Source: Dama dama (taxonomy: Eukaryota > Chordata > Mammalia > Artiodactyla > Cervidae). From it: a stretch of 64,000 nucleotides of DNA. A model generated the notes under the pieces. It did not search any database. It was not told where the DNA came from and worked only from the letters and a program-made list of their open reading frames with translations. Shown piece after piece: positions 21,320-31,846 of the stretch. The stretch covers positions 12,338,001 to 12,402,000 of the forward strand of contig NC_083714.1 of NCBI RefSeq assembly GCF_033118175.1. Reading direction: 5' to 3'. A program made the position numbers and the translations under genes. Position 1 is the stretch's first letter, and each line of letters starts with the position of its first letter.

Positions 21320-22612
21320 TCTCCACTGTATAATCATAAGGGATTTGATTTAAGTCATACCTCAATGACCTAGTGGTTTTCCCTACTTTTTCCAATTTCA
21401 GCCTGAATTTTGTAATAAGGAGCTGATGGTCAGAGCCATGGTCAGCTCCAGGTCTTGTTTTTGCTGATTGTATAGAGCTTCTCCATCTTCAGCTGCAAAG
21501 AATATAATTAATCTGATTTCAGTGTTGACCAACTGTTGATGTCCAAGTGTAGAGTCATCTCATGTTGTAAGAGGGTGTTTGTTATGACCAGTGTCTTATC
21601 TTAGCAAACTCTGTTAGCCTTTACCCTGCTTAATTTTGTACTCTACGGTCAAACTTTCCTGTTACTCCAGGTATCTCTTGACTTCCTACTTTTGTATTCC
21701 AATCCCCTATGATGAAAAGTACATCTTTTTTTGGTGTTAGTTCTAGAAGGTCTTGTAGGTCTTCATAGAACTGTTCAACTTCAGCTTCTTCGGCATTAGT
21801 GGTTGGGGCATAGACTTGGGTTATTGTGATATTGAATGGTTTGCTTTGAAAACGAAATGAGATCATTCTGTCGTTTCTGAGACTGCACCCAAGTACTGCA
21901 TTTCAGACTCTTTTGTTGACTATGAGGGCTACTCTATTTCTTCTAAGGGATTTTTGACCACAGTTGTAGAAATAATGGTCATCTGAATTAAATTCACCCA
22001 TTCCGGTCCTTTTTAATTCACTGATCCTAAAATGTCAACATTCATTCTTGCCATCTCCTTAAAATTAAAGACACTTGCTCTGTGGAAGGAAAGTTATGAC
22101 AAACCTAGACAGTGTATTAACCAGAGACATCATTTTGTCAACAAAGGTCTGTATGGTCAAAGCTATGGTTTTTCCAGTAGTCATGTATGGATGTGAGAGT
22201 TGGATCATAAATAAGGCTGAATGCCGAAGAATTGATACTTTCAAACTGTGGTGCTGGAGAAGACTCTTGAGAATCCCTTGGACTGCAAAGAGATCAAACC
22301 TTTCAATCCTAAAATAAGTCACCCCTGAATATTCATCGGAAGGACTGATGCAGAAGCTGAATCTCCACTACTTATCCACCTGATGTGAAGAGCCAACTCA
22401 TTAGAAAAGACCCTGATGCTGGGAAGGATTTAGGGCAGGAGAAGAAGGGGACAACAGAGGATGAGATGGTTGGATGGCATCACTGATATTCCTAAAATGT
22501 TGGACATGAATTTGAGCAAATTCTGGGAGATGGTGAAGGACAGGGAAGCTGGTGTGCTGCAGTCCATGGGGTTGCAAACAGTTGGACACGATTTAGTGAC
22601 TGAACAACAATA
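21320..22612 (+). mobile_element. BovB with inverted 5' segment (twin-priming structure)
   Basis: From about 21320 to 22061 the sequence is BovB endonuclease region in antisense. At 22062 it switches to sense BovB C-terminal and 3' sequence ending in a degenerate ACTGAAC tail. A perfect 9-bp TSD, aagtctcca, lies at 21311-21319 and 22613-22621, so both arms are one insertion. Compared with the 3545-7577 copy the arms cover about 4831-5540 (inverted) and 7021-7560, with about 1.5 kb missing between them. Confidence 0.92.
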
Positions 22613-22675
22613 AAGTCTCCAGGTGTGTGGCCTGTGGTTACCATCAGTACTCTGATATTTGGGGAGGCATTAATA

Positions 22676-22905
22676 TAACACAGTGATTGAGGGCATGTAT
22701 GTTGGACAGATGTAGGATTCACTCCTGGCTTTACCACTTTTCAGTGCTATGATCCTTGGTTTCCTTAATTTTTAAAACAGGGAAGATAATGCTACTTACC
22801 CTTATAAGATGGTTGTAAGAATTAAATGAGATAATGAATGCACAGTAAAACCTTTAGCACAGTGCCTGTTATATGGTATATAAACAGTGGCTACTATGAT
22901 CATGA
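22676..22905 (+). mobile_element. MIR SINE
   Basis: Nearly full MIR order: tRNA-like head ('acacagtgattgagggc'), 'ttcactcctggctttacc', 'gattaagaattaaatgag'-like segment and 'agcacagtgcctgttatat'. Confidence 0.8.
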
Positions 22906-23579
22906 GTCAAGCTTGGGTCTCTGGCATTTATTCTTAGATTGTGTCAGGGCATCCTGCGGTTTGGATCTCTGCTGACTGCTCATTCTGCTCCTGTTTGGAT
23001 TGTATGTTGGAAGTGACCTAAATCCTAACCTGCTAACCTGGTTTAAAATCTATATTCCAGATTCTCATCTTAACCCACTAACTCTAAAATAGCCCGTCGG
23101 TTATACTCTCAACTATATTTGGGCCTTTGAACCTCTATCCCACCACATGGGGTCTGCCAGGACTACTTAATCTCTCAGGCATGTTGGACCCAACCAGATG
23201 CTGTACCACTCCTGACTATGCTCAATATCTTCAAGTCAAGTCAAGTTTTGCTTTTTGATGACAATAGGGAATCAGTGTAGTTTCTTAAAAAGGGAAATGC
23301 TATGAATGCTGTGAGGAAAGCAGAGATTTAATGCCCAAAGGGATCTTTATGCTTTTAGTTGATTAAACTGGCAAGAATTTGCAGGAACTATTTAACTTGA
23401 TTGGTATACTGCCTGGCAAACTATCATTCATTTCTTTGCAAAATAAATGCTTTAAAAAAAGAGATTAAAGAGATTCCAGGCCATATATCTTGATGGGTGC
23501 TCTATAATTCCCTATTCTACGCATTCGCTGAAGTCACCAAAATAACTACCACCATTTACTGAGTATGTACTTTATTTGA
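22906..23579. other. No recognisable feature
   Basis: Non-coding. Around 23223-23330 the wording loosely resembles L2, but too weakly to call. Confidence 0.4.
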
Positions 23580-23812
23580 AGGGCTTCCCGGGTGGCGCGA
23601 GTGGTAAAGAACCTGGCTGCCAGGTTCTCTTACGTTGGAGACATAAGAGACACAGGTTCTATCCCTGGGTAGGGAAGATCCCCTGGAGGAAGGCATGGAA
23701 ACTCACTCCAGTATTTTACCTGGAGAATCCCATGGACAGAGGAGCCTGGCGGACTATAGCCCATAAGCTTGCAAAGAGTCAGATACTCCTGAAGTGACTT
23801 AGCATGCATGCA
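23580..23812 (+). mobile_element. Bov-tA SINE
   Basis: GGGCTTCCCGGGTGGCGCGAG head; the B-box area is altered by a short internal palindrome (cctggctgccagg). Ends GACTTAGCATGCATGCAC. Confidence 0.93.
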
Positions 23813-23904
23813 CTCTGTTTCAAGGCATTGCACTGTACATTTGGCATGTATATGTCATTCAGCTTGCATAGCAGTCCTGTGATGTGTGTACTACTATTAT
23901 TTTT

Positions 23905-24021
23905 TTTTTTTTGTCCATGCCACGGAGCATGTGGGATCTTAGCTCCCTGACCAGGGATCAAACCCATGCCCCCTCCATTGGAAGATCGGAGTCTTAACCA
24001 CTGGACTGCCAGGGAAGTCCT
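23905..24021 (-). mobile_element. CHR-type tRNA SINE
   Basis: Antisense copy with a poly-T tail at left, then 'gagcatgtgggatcttagct', 'ccctgaccagggatcaaacc' and GACTGCCAGGGAAGTCC. Flanks share gtgtact-attattatt, a likely TSD. Confidence 0.9.
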
Positions 24022-24191
24022 AAGTGTACTATTATTATTTGCATTTTATAGCTGAGAAAACTGGGGCTCACAGGGGTGAACTGCCCAGAGTAATATATTT
24101 AGCATGGGGAAACCAGACCAAAACTTAAAATCTAAGCTTGATGCCAAAAATTATGTTCATATCACTGTCCTAAATGATGGCTTGTGTTTGT

Positions 24192-24408
24192 ATGCTCAAT
24201 CATTCAGTCATGTCCAACTCTTTGTGACCCCATGGACTGTAGCCTGCCAAGCTCTTCTGTCTATAGGATTTTCCAGGCAAGAATACTAGAATAGGTTGCC
24301 ATTTCCTCCTCCAGGGGATCTTCTTAACTCAGGGATTGAACCCACGTTTCTTGAGTCTCTTGATTTGGCAGGCTGATTATTCACCATTGAGACACCTGGA
24401 AAATCCTG
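24192..24408 (-). mobile_element. Bov-tA SINE, diverged
   Basis: Antisense copy, recognisable from ATTCAGTCATGTCC to GAGACACCTGG. More diverged than its neighbours. Confidence 0.88.
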
Positions 24409-24431
24409 TTTAACAAAAGTAGGCCTAACAG

Positions 24432-24545
24432 GGACTTCTCTGGATGCCCAGTGGTTAAGACTCTGTGCTTCCAAAGCAGGAGGCACGGGTTCCATTCCTG
24501 GCTGGGGAACTAAGATCCCACATGTTGTGTGGCGTGGGGAGGGTG
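24432..24545 (+). mobile_element. CHR-type tRNA SINE
   Basis: GGGACTTCTCTGGATGCCCAG head, GGTTCCATTCC B box, GGGAACTAAGATCCCACATG body, G-rich degenerate end. Confidence 0.88.
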
Positions 24546-24867
24546 GGGGTAAGAGGGTAAAACAAGTTAGTTTTATAAGTCTTTAAGACCTTCAATGCAA
24601 ATTTAGATCACTAGTTGAGAAGAGATTTTGACTGGGGAACTGTGTGTTGTATATTTGGATGTATATGAAGGCAGTGTAGGGGGAGGAAGGTGGTTGCTAG
24701 GGATACCAAAGCCATCAATCCCATGAGAGATAAAGGAGAGGAGGGCAAGAAGTGGAAGAGAGAAACAAGAAAGTTACAATTTTTCCCTTTGGCGTCCCTG
24801 TTAGTGGATCCTGTAATAGACTATGGTACAAATAAAGGACCAGCAAGGGGATAGAAAGAGGTACGGG

Positions 24868-25195
24868 TTTGTGACCCAGAGAGATCAGCCTTTGACTCTC
24901 AGCTCCACCACTCACATGCTGTGGGAACTTGGCAAAAACTTAACGTCTCTAAATCTTTGTTTCCCTGTCTATAAAATGGGTTTTAAAAGAAATACTTACT
25001 CCCCAAGGCTACTGTGAAAATTAACTGAGACAGGGTGATGAAATGTAAATGGAATTAGAGTGGTGATGGTTGGGCAACCATCCATGATATTTATAACTCA
25101 TTTAAAATACTAAATGAGATGACATATATAAAATACCTAGCACAATGCCTGACACAGAGTAAACACGTTTTAAATGGTAATAACTACTATTATCT
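24868..25195 (+). mobile_element. MIR SINE relic(s)
   Basis: 24868-25050 follows MIR ('ctcagctccaccactcacat', 'cctgtctataaaatgggttt'). 25085-25195 has the MIR 3' end ('agcacaatgcctgacacaga'). They may be one copy interrupted by a short diverged segment. Confidence 0.7.
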
Positions 25196-25634
25196 CATTG
25201 TTATGTGTTATTTTTGTGATGACAATGATTAAAAAGATGACAATCATTTTCTCTGATAGCTCTGATAGCAATTCCTATATCTTAGTAGGAAAAATACATC
25301 TCTGTGAGCACATTAGTCAAGATGCGGAGATGAGTGGGTGGTTTCTGGATACATTTAGATCACAGATGGGATTACTAGGCTAGGAGCTCATTTGGCATCT
25401 ATAGGAGACTCAGGAGACTCGGGGCAGCTGGGTCATCTTTCCAGAGTGAATTACAACTCCCCTACCCGCCGCGGGCTCTATCAACACTTCTTTCAGGAGC
25501 CTGGCTATCTGTGGGCCCAGATGGATACTGGAGGGCATTTGACAAACAATAGTAGAACTTCCGAAGGTTGCCAATAGCCCAGTCAGCTGGAAAATCATGG
25601 TGACCTTTATGTCACTTGTGAATTTATTAAGTGC
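25196..25634. other. No recognisable feature
   Basis: Non-coding sequence leading to the Bov-A2 copy. Confidence 0.4.
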
Positions 25635-25922
25635 CTGTGCTGCTGCTGCTGCTGCTGCTAAGTCACTTCAGTCGTGTCCGACTCTGTGCGACCCCATAGA
25701 TGGCAGCCCACCAGGCTCCGCCGTCCCTGGGATTCTCCAGGCAAGAACACTGGAGTGGGTTGCCATTTCCTTCTCCAATGCATGAAAGTGAAAAGTGAAA
25801 GTGAAGTCGCTCAGTCACGTCCGACTCTTATCGACCCCATGGACTGCAGCCCACCAGGCTCCTCCGTCCATGGGACCCTCTAGGCAAGAGTACCAGAGTG
25901 GGGTGCTATTGCCTTCTCCAAA
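25635..25922 (-). mobile_element. Bov-A2 dimeric SINE with (AGC)n tail
   Basis: Two BovA units joined by the ATGAAAGTGAAAAGTGAAAG linker, antisense. The 3' tail is the (CTG)n run at about 25637-25658, a typical Bov-A2-borne microsatellite. Close to consensus, so young. Confidence 0.95.
25637..25658. repeat. (CTG)n/(AGC)n microsatellite
   Basis: Seven trinucleotide units at the tail of Bov-A2, a likely length-polymorphic site. Confidence 0.93.
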
Positions 25923-27234
25923 TAGGAACCCTTAAAAAACAAGACTGTTCAAAAAGTTTAGAAAATTTTGAAACAGTTAATTTTTAGAAGATCTTTGAGT
26001 TGATGGCAAGTTCAAACTCAAAGAAAATAAATGCTGATTTGAAAATAAAGTTGTATTAACATAACTCCTTTTGAAGTCAAAGGTTTGGGTTTCGTGGATT
26101 AAAAAAAGTCTTTGGTCAGTTGATGTAAACCAGGTTACAATTTTTCTCTGCACCTGGGCAGGTCCCACCTGGAAAGTTTCACATAGGCTGACCCATCTGT
26201 AAAGCACGGTTACTGCATATGAGCTATAATGCAAGTGAGCAGGAGTGTAGGTTTTGGATGGCCAGGGACTGAAAACATATGGGTTTTATTTAATAGTATC
26301 TCTTAGGGTCCAATCTGTGGGCATTTTGTTTAGAGTAGATGGTAAAGGAAAGAAAGAATAGCTAGCCATTATTTACTGCCACAATTGGCAGTAGTTAATA
26401 GCATAAATATTATAAAAACTAGACATTCTTTTTTTTTTAAAAAAAAAACTAGACATTCTATTTTTAATGGAAAAAAGAATCTTGGTTTAAATAGACTATT
26501 TGGTTATTATCTCATTTCACTCAAAATGCTGCCAAATTATGTTATTAGAATGATCAGTAACACCTAATAGATGGTTTGAGTATTCACAAGTTTTCTAATA
26601 CAATTTGGATGGTGTACTTTTTCTAACGGTGATCCCTAAGTGTCCAAATTCTCAGGCTAATATAAATGCCACTTGCAAATTTGTACAGATGCTAATAGGA
26701 GTTGATTAGTGTACAAAGTTGCTCAAAGTTCAAGACGACTGAAAGTGAAGTTCAACCAGTACTGTGAGTCAAGTGAATTTATTTTGCTTACTCTGTCAAA
26801 CCCAACAGATAAGCCCTGTTCATGCTAACATTTGGCTACAGTCCTGCTTCTCCCCCATACCTGGGAGGGAAGGAATTGAGATGATTAATGGGTGCAAACT
26901 GCTACTCCCTACCTTTTATGATCTCATCATTTATGAAGAGGGGAGTAGACATGGCTTAAGTGTGACTCCCTTTGGATGCCTACGAGACTCTAGCCACCCA
27001 CCCCACCCCCAATCAAGCTCTTCCAAACCTATTTCTCCTCTAAGGCCCTGCTCTAGGCTCATGCCTTCATCAGCTACTCTCATCCATAGGGAACTGTTTT
27101 CTGGATATAAATATCCGAGTTTGGATATTTGGATATATACTCTTCTATTGAATAAAGCTCCATATAAGAGAAGATCAAGATAAGCTAAATGTTAATCCAT
27201 GCTCACAAGCCTCATAGCCCAGGAGGGGAGAATG
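25923..27234. other. Mostly unassigned; short direct repeat around T/A run
   Basis: No gene or repeat family recognised. At 26414-26429 and 26444-26459 the 16-mer aaaaactagacattct is repeated exactly on either side of a T/A run. The 139-codon frame at 26764-27183 has no motif. Confidence 0.45.
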
Positions 27235-27362
27235 ATAATAATAGCAAAAATATCAGTGGTAATAGTTGCAGTAGTACTGGTAACAGGGGCCATTTATTAA
27301 GTGCTTGATGTGTACTAAGTAGTTTATATATATGATCTCATTCAATCCTTACAATAAATAGT
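27235..27362 (-). mobile_element. MIR SINE relic
   Basis: Antisense MIR 3' part: 'catttattaagtgcttgatg', a tgtactaagtag segment, 'atgatctcattcaatcctta'. Confidence 0.7.
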
Positions 27363-27399
27363 ATTCATTAATTCATTCATTCAACAAAACAAAACAAAT

Positions 27400-27775
27400 C
27401 AGACCAAGTCCCTCTCCTCTTGGAGCAAAGCTTTCTACATCGAGGTAGGTGGAGAATCAAAGGAGTGCTGTCTTGGAAGCCAAGCAAAGAAAGTTTTTCA
27501 AGAAAGAAAGAATGAAAAGCCATTTCAAATGCTGGTGGCAGGTCAAGTAAGACAAAGACTGAGAGATGATTGTTGGAATTAACAAAGTGGATGTCATTGG
27601 TGACCTTTATAAGATAGGAGCAAAGGCAATGAAGCCTGATTAGAGTGGATTTGAGAGAGAATGTGAAAAGTGGAGATTTTGAGTATAAACAACTATTTCA
27701 GAGAGTTATGCTGTAAGATATGCACCAGTAACTATAAGAGAAGGTGGAGTTAAGGGATGGTTTGAGGAACTAATA
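27400..27775 (-). mobile_element. L2 LINE relic
   Basis: Antisense L2 coding-region wording: 'cttggaagccaagcaaagaa', 'aggtcaagtaagacaaagac', 'gatgtcattggtgaccttta', 'gattagagtggatttgagag'. Confidence 0.75.
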
Positions 27776-27779
27776 GCTA

Positions 27780-27931
27780 ATAATCAGTAGAGCACTTTGT
27801 GCTGGGCACTGCACTAATTGTTTTTATATATTTTAGCCTATTTAATTATTATAACAACCCTGTGGGATAGTTACTATTACTCCAGGTCACAGATGAAGAA
27901 ACTGAAGCTCAGGATGGTTACTTGCCTGACA
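27780..27931 (-). mobile_element. MIR SINE relic
   Basis: Antisense MIR: 'gtgctgggcactgcactaat', then 'ataacaaccctgtgggatag' and 'cagatgaagaaactgaagct'. Confidence 0.8.
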
Positions 27932-28145
27932 CAGGGTTTCTTAACTTTGACACTATTGACATGTTGGGTCAGATAATTCCATGTTGTAGGGGACTGCCCT
28001 GTGCAACATAGGATGTTTACCAGCTTCTCCATTCTCTATCGACTAGATGCCAGTAGCACCCCACCAGTTATGGCAACCCAAAATATTTCCATACCTGGCC
28101 AAATGTTCCTTGGTTGGTAAGACTGCCGCCGGTTGAGAACCACTG
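27932..28145 (-). mobile_element. MER5A-type hAT transposon relic
   Basis: Ends form the MER5A terminal inverted repeat: CAGGGTTTCTTAAC at left, GGTTGAGAACCACTG at right. The interior has 'actagatgccagtagcaccc' and 'taggggactgccctgtgcaa'. No 8-bp TSD is visible. Non-autonomous, long inactive. Confidence 0.88.
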
Positions 28146-28173
28146 GGTAAAGCCTACATATCTAGTAAATAAT

Positions 28174-28216
28174 AGAGCCAGATCTTAAAAGATGGGCTTT
28201 TAAAAGATCTGGCTCT
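28174..28216. repeat. 13-bp inverted repeat at an L1 insertion edge
   Basis: AGAGCCAGATCTT (28174-28186) and its exact complement (28204-28216) with a 17-base spacer; the right arm touches the L1 TSD. Confidence 0.85.
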
Positions 28217-28231
28217 AAAACCTGTGCTCTC

Positions 28232-28478
28232 CATCGAAACATGTATATTATCTATGGTGAAACAGATCACCAGCCCAGGTTGGATGCATGAGACAAGTGC
28301 TCGGGCCTGGTGCACTGGGAAGACCCAGAGGGATGGGATGGAGAGGGAGGCGGGAGGGGGGATCGGGATGGGGAATACATGTAACTCCATGGCTGATTCA
28401 TGTCAATGTATGACAAAACCCACTACAATATTGTAAAGTAATTAGCCTCCAACTAATAAAAATAAATGGAAAAAAAAA
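28232..28478 (+). mobile_element. Young ruminant L1 3' end
   Basis: Sense L1 3' UTR (tgaaacagatcaccagccc, gtgcactgggaagaccc) with an A-rich tail. A perfect 16-bp TSD, taaaacctgtgctctc, lies at 28216-28231 and 28479-28494. Confidence 0.96.
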
Positions 28479-28648
28479 TAAAACCTGTGCTCTCAACCAC
28501 TGTAATTTCTTGTACTACCAAGATGGAAAATTTTCCCAACTCTGTCCTGAGTACCTGTGGATCCCTGGGCAGTGGGAAAAATTTCTGGTCACTGGGGTGA
28601 AGGCATACCTGCTCACAAGTTCCATGGTTCAGGATTGCAGCTCAGATC

Positions 28649-28657
28649 GTCTCTCTG

Positions 28658-28719
<62 letters not shown>
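28649..28719. repeat. (TCTG/TC)n(AC)n compound microsatellite
   Basis: CTGTCT units pass into (CT)n then (CA)n with about 14 CA units, a likely polymorphic marker. Confidence 0.95.
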
Positions 28720-28721
<2 letters not shown>

Positions 28722-28859
28722 GGCCTTCATAATCAAGGAAAACCCCCTAGAGTTTGCATCTCTTCCTCACTGTGGACCCCCATACGTAAGATTAAATGGT
28801 TGGACTACAGGATTCCTGAGGTACTTTTGGCTCTGCCATCCTGGAATGTAAGGGTCCTC

Positions 28860-29560
28860 CATTTTTTTTCATAAGAGGGCCTTTTTTTGCGAGGGGGCAG
28901 ACAAGGGATATTTGAGGACTTTCAGTTTGGAAGCTGGTCCAAAGTTCCCAGGTTGTGTTTGTTTTCCTGTTTGCTTCTTCCCAACTGGCTTCTCCCATTG
29001 CTAAATGTCAGCAGCCACTGGATTTGGGCCGTGAAAGCGGTGGGGTGGTAGGTCATTGGTTCAAGGCTGCCCTGGGCTGCCCTCTCTGGTTGTGGAGGCA
29101 ATTCTGTGTCTCCGGCCAGAAAGGCCGTCTCCTCCGGGCCAGGCTGGCCTCCTCCCCTTGGAGGCAGCCTTGTGAATCGACCCCAGAGGTCCCCTTGGAG
29201 ACCCAGCCACCAGGCCCCTGGGGCTGGCTGGGTGTGGGAGTGGGTACTGGGCTGGGAGAGCCCCGAGGAGCAGGAACTTCTGGAGACCGTGTGAAGAGCC
29301 GGTGCCAAACCCCAGGATATCAAGTTCCCCTGGGATAGCTGGGCATAAGGGAGATCCCATGGGCGCTGGTCAAACTGTGGGTCTGGGGGCTGTTTGTCTT
29401 TAGGCTGTAAATGAGCCTGTGGGGAAGGAGGGGGCCACTCTGCATGCCCTGCTTCCTCCAAGGGACCTGGGAGGCCTTCAAGCCTGACTCCTCGTTTCAC
29501 ACAGGATGAGATGGAGGAGACAGGCTTCCATCCTGCTCTTAGAGCTAGAGCTAGGTTTGG
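28860..29560. other. GC-rich, repeat-free stretch
   Basis: Clearly richer in G+C than its surroundings, with no recognised repeat and few CpGs, so not a CpG island. It carries overlapping open frames on both strands (192 codons minus, 28922-29500; 127 codons plus, 28955-29338). High G+C lowers stop frequency, and neither has a domain, so both are doubted as genes. A conserved element or exon is possible but not shown. Confidence 0.5.
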
Positions 29561-30956
29561 ACTTGATTTGGTAGGTAAAATTCAAAGAGAAGTTCATTTT
29601 TCTTACTCTGGTGCCAGTCACTGGAGGCTTGGGCCCAGGTGCCAGCACTGGATTTTATGAGTTCATTAAACTCTGTCGCATGCCTCAAAAACCAGCCCAC
29701 TGTTAGGCACGGTGGGACTCGCGGTATTTTTTTGCTGCTGAGCCTCTCTGAGTCTGTGTTTCTAAGGGTGCGTACCCTCGGGGTTTCTGAGGATCAATAT
29801 TAATATCTATGTGGATCTACAGGTTTAGGTAGATTTCTAAATTCATGGAGTGTCTAAGTGGGTTTTAAGAATAATAAATGTTGCTCTATATGAACATGTG
29901 TGGCTTTTCTGTGTGTGTTCAGTTAATCATTCTTCAAGTGAATTGCAAAGGCTGTGTTTAACCCCTGGCTCCCTTCCCTTCCTGAGCTTTGTGAAGTTTA
30001 AGGCTCTGTTCTTACAGCACAGGGGCCCTGTCTGGGGTGCCTGTTTAGACCTGTCTCTTCCTTTTGTTTGCTTTCTTTTTGTCTCTCTCTGGGGAAATCT
30101 GGCTCCTGAAACCTGGTTACCCCTCATTCCATTCTGGGCCCCACAGCCTGTTTCTCCCCAGCTCCCTGGTTTACTCATAGCTTTACTGGCATTCCCCCAG
30201 CAACATATGAAGGGGGCTGCAACCACTGAGTGGTGTCAGATCCAAGAGGAACCCAACTAAAGCAGTGGAATGCCAAGTCACTCCAATTACTTGAACTAGC
30301 AAAGACATGTACAGGGACAGAGACCATGGTTTCTTTGATATGGCTCATAAACAAACATATACATTAATCTCCCTGGGGTCTAAAGGAATGAACATCTTTT
30401 CCTTTGGCTTTTCGAAAATTAAGGAGTAAAACTTAACCATCCAAAAACTGTAAAAGCTGTCATTTGACTGTAAGCAAAATCAATTGCTAAGTCCACAGAG
30501 CCTGCTAACGTCCCAACTGGTAATTCAGGAAAAGGGCACCATTCTAAGGCATTCTGTAGATTCCTCTGCTGACCAAGCTTTAAGATCTGTCTTCTATGAA
30601 CCAATGACTTCTCTCTTTCATGATTCTTCAAACTCTACCATTCACTCATAACTCCCGCAATGAAATGTATCAAGTAGGAAACAGAAGCTCTTTCAGAACC
30701 CACTGAGCAGGCCTTTCTTGCTGGGCATCATAGTAACTGTTGGAGCTTTTAGCATCTGATGAAGAGAAGCATCATACAGTCGTTTCTGTAATCAAAATAG
30801 GGTCATTTCAGTGCTGCTGATTCCACTTGGTTTGGGGATGAGTTTTTCTCAGTCGGGAATAGCAGGGACTAATCAATGGAGATATTGGTTTCCAAGGAGT
30901 TAGATGAATATGGTGGAAAGGAACTAGTACCATCTTTCAGTTAATTAAAAAGATAA
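29561..30956. other. Repeat-poor stretch, nothing identified
   Basis: About 1.4 kb. A 136-codon plus-strand frame (29850-30260) shows hydrophobic runs but no family signature. Confidence 0.4.
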
Positions 30957-30964
30957 AAAGGTGA

Positions 30965-31107
30965 TGTGTGTGTGTGTGCGCTAAGTCGCTTCGATCGTGT
31001 CCGACTCTTCACGACCCCATGGACTGTAGCCCGCAGGTTCCTCAGTCCATGGGATTCTCCAGGCAAGAGTACTGGAGTGGGTTGCTGTGCCCTACCTGGG
31101 AAGCCCC
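30965..31107 (-). mobile_element. Bov-tA SINE with internal deletion
   Basis: Tail (TGTGTGTGCGC) and BovB-like body present, then the sequence jumps near 31092 directly to CCTGGGAAGCCCC, losing most of the tRNA head. TSD aaaggtga at 30957-30964 and 31108-31115. Confidence 0.9.
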
Positions 31108-31109
31108 AA

Positions 31110-31132
31110 AGGTGAAGGTGATACCTTCACCT
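31110..31132. repeat. Perfect 10-bp inverted repeat, 3-base loop
   Basis: aggtgaaggt-gat-accttcacct, overlapping the right TSD of the SINE. Confidence 0.9.
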
Positions 31133-31187
31133 AAAATGAAGACAAGCCCTTGTCATCGAATCTCTCCTTGAATGTGTATGTGTCTTT

Positions 31188-31448
31188 TTTTTTTTTTTTT
31201 TTTCATTCATGGAAAATTTTATTTATTTATTTTTTATTATTATTATTTTTTTTTCCAGTGGGTTTTGTCATACATTGATATGAATCAGCCATGGATTTAC
31301 ATGTATTCCCAATCCCGATCCCCCCTCCCACCTCCCTCTCCACCCGATTCCTCTGGGTCTTCCCAGTGCACCAGGCCGGAGCACTTGTCTCGTGCATCCC
31401 ACCTGGGCTGGTGATCTGTTTCACCATAGATAGCATACATGCTGTTCT
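31188..31448 (-). mobile_element. Young ruminant L1 3' end, antisense
   Basis: Long poly-T at left, then the same L1 3' UTR subtype as at 28232 and 34313. A perfect 15-bp TSD, tgtgtatgtgtcttt, lies at 31173-31187 and 31449-31463. Confidence 0.96.
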
Positions 31449-31812
31449 TGTGTATGTGTCTTTGTGTGTGTATTCAAGATTGCAGAGAATCATTTAAAGA
31501 AAGATAGGATCTGAGCAGCAGGAAATGCAAAGTTTCCACTCTATTGTGCTAGGGGACTTGCGACATGCCTCATAAGCTCTAAAAATAGACAGCATTCTAT
31601 CTGCCTATCCTGTCTCTAACTCTAAGCCATTCTGCACAGCCCCCACCACATTTATCTTCCTAAAGAAACATTTTTGTCATGATAATTTAAAAGAAGAGTT
31701 TGCTTAAATTCAGTCCCATCCATACCAATACCTCTTTCTGAGGACTTGTGTTCTGCCATTCAGACTTTCAATCAGATGGTGTAGTGCTGCGTAATTAAGG
31801 GCTATTGCTAGC

Positions 31813-31813
31813 T

Positions 31814-31846
<33 letters not shown>
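31813..31846. repeat. (TG)n microsatellite
   Basis: About 16 uninterrupted TG units. Confidence 0.95.

Noticed and set aside
25635..25922. CRISPR-like or regulatory tandem array
   Set aside because: The regular internal repetition is the normal dimer structure of Bov-A2.
26764..27183. 139-codon plus-strand frame
   Set aside because: No motif, no splice context and no similarity I can recognise.
28922..29500. 192-codon minus-strand frame as a real protein
   Set aside because: GC-rich sequence lowers stop frequency; an overlapping frame is open on the other strand, and composition is Pro/Gly/Gln-rich without a domain. Kept only as a finding to test.
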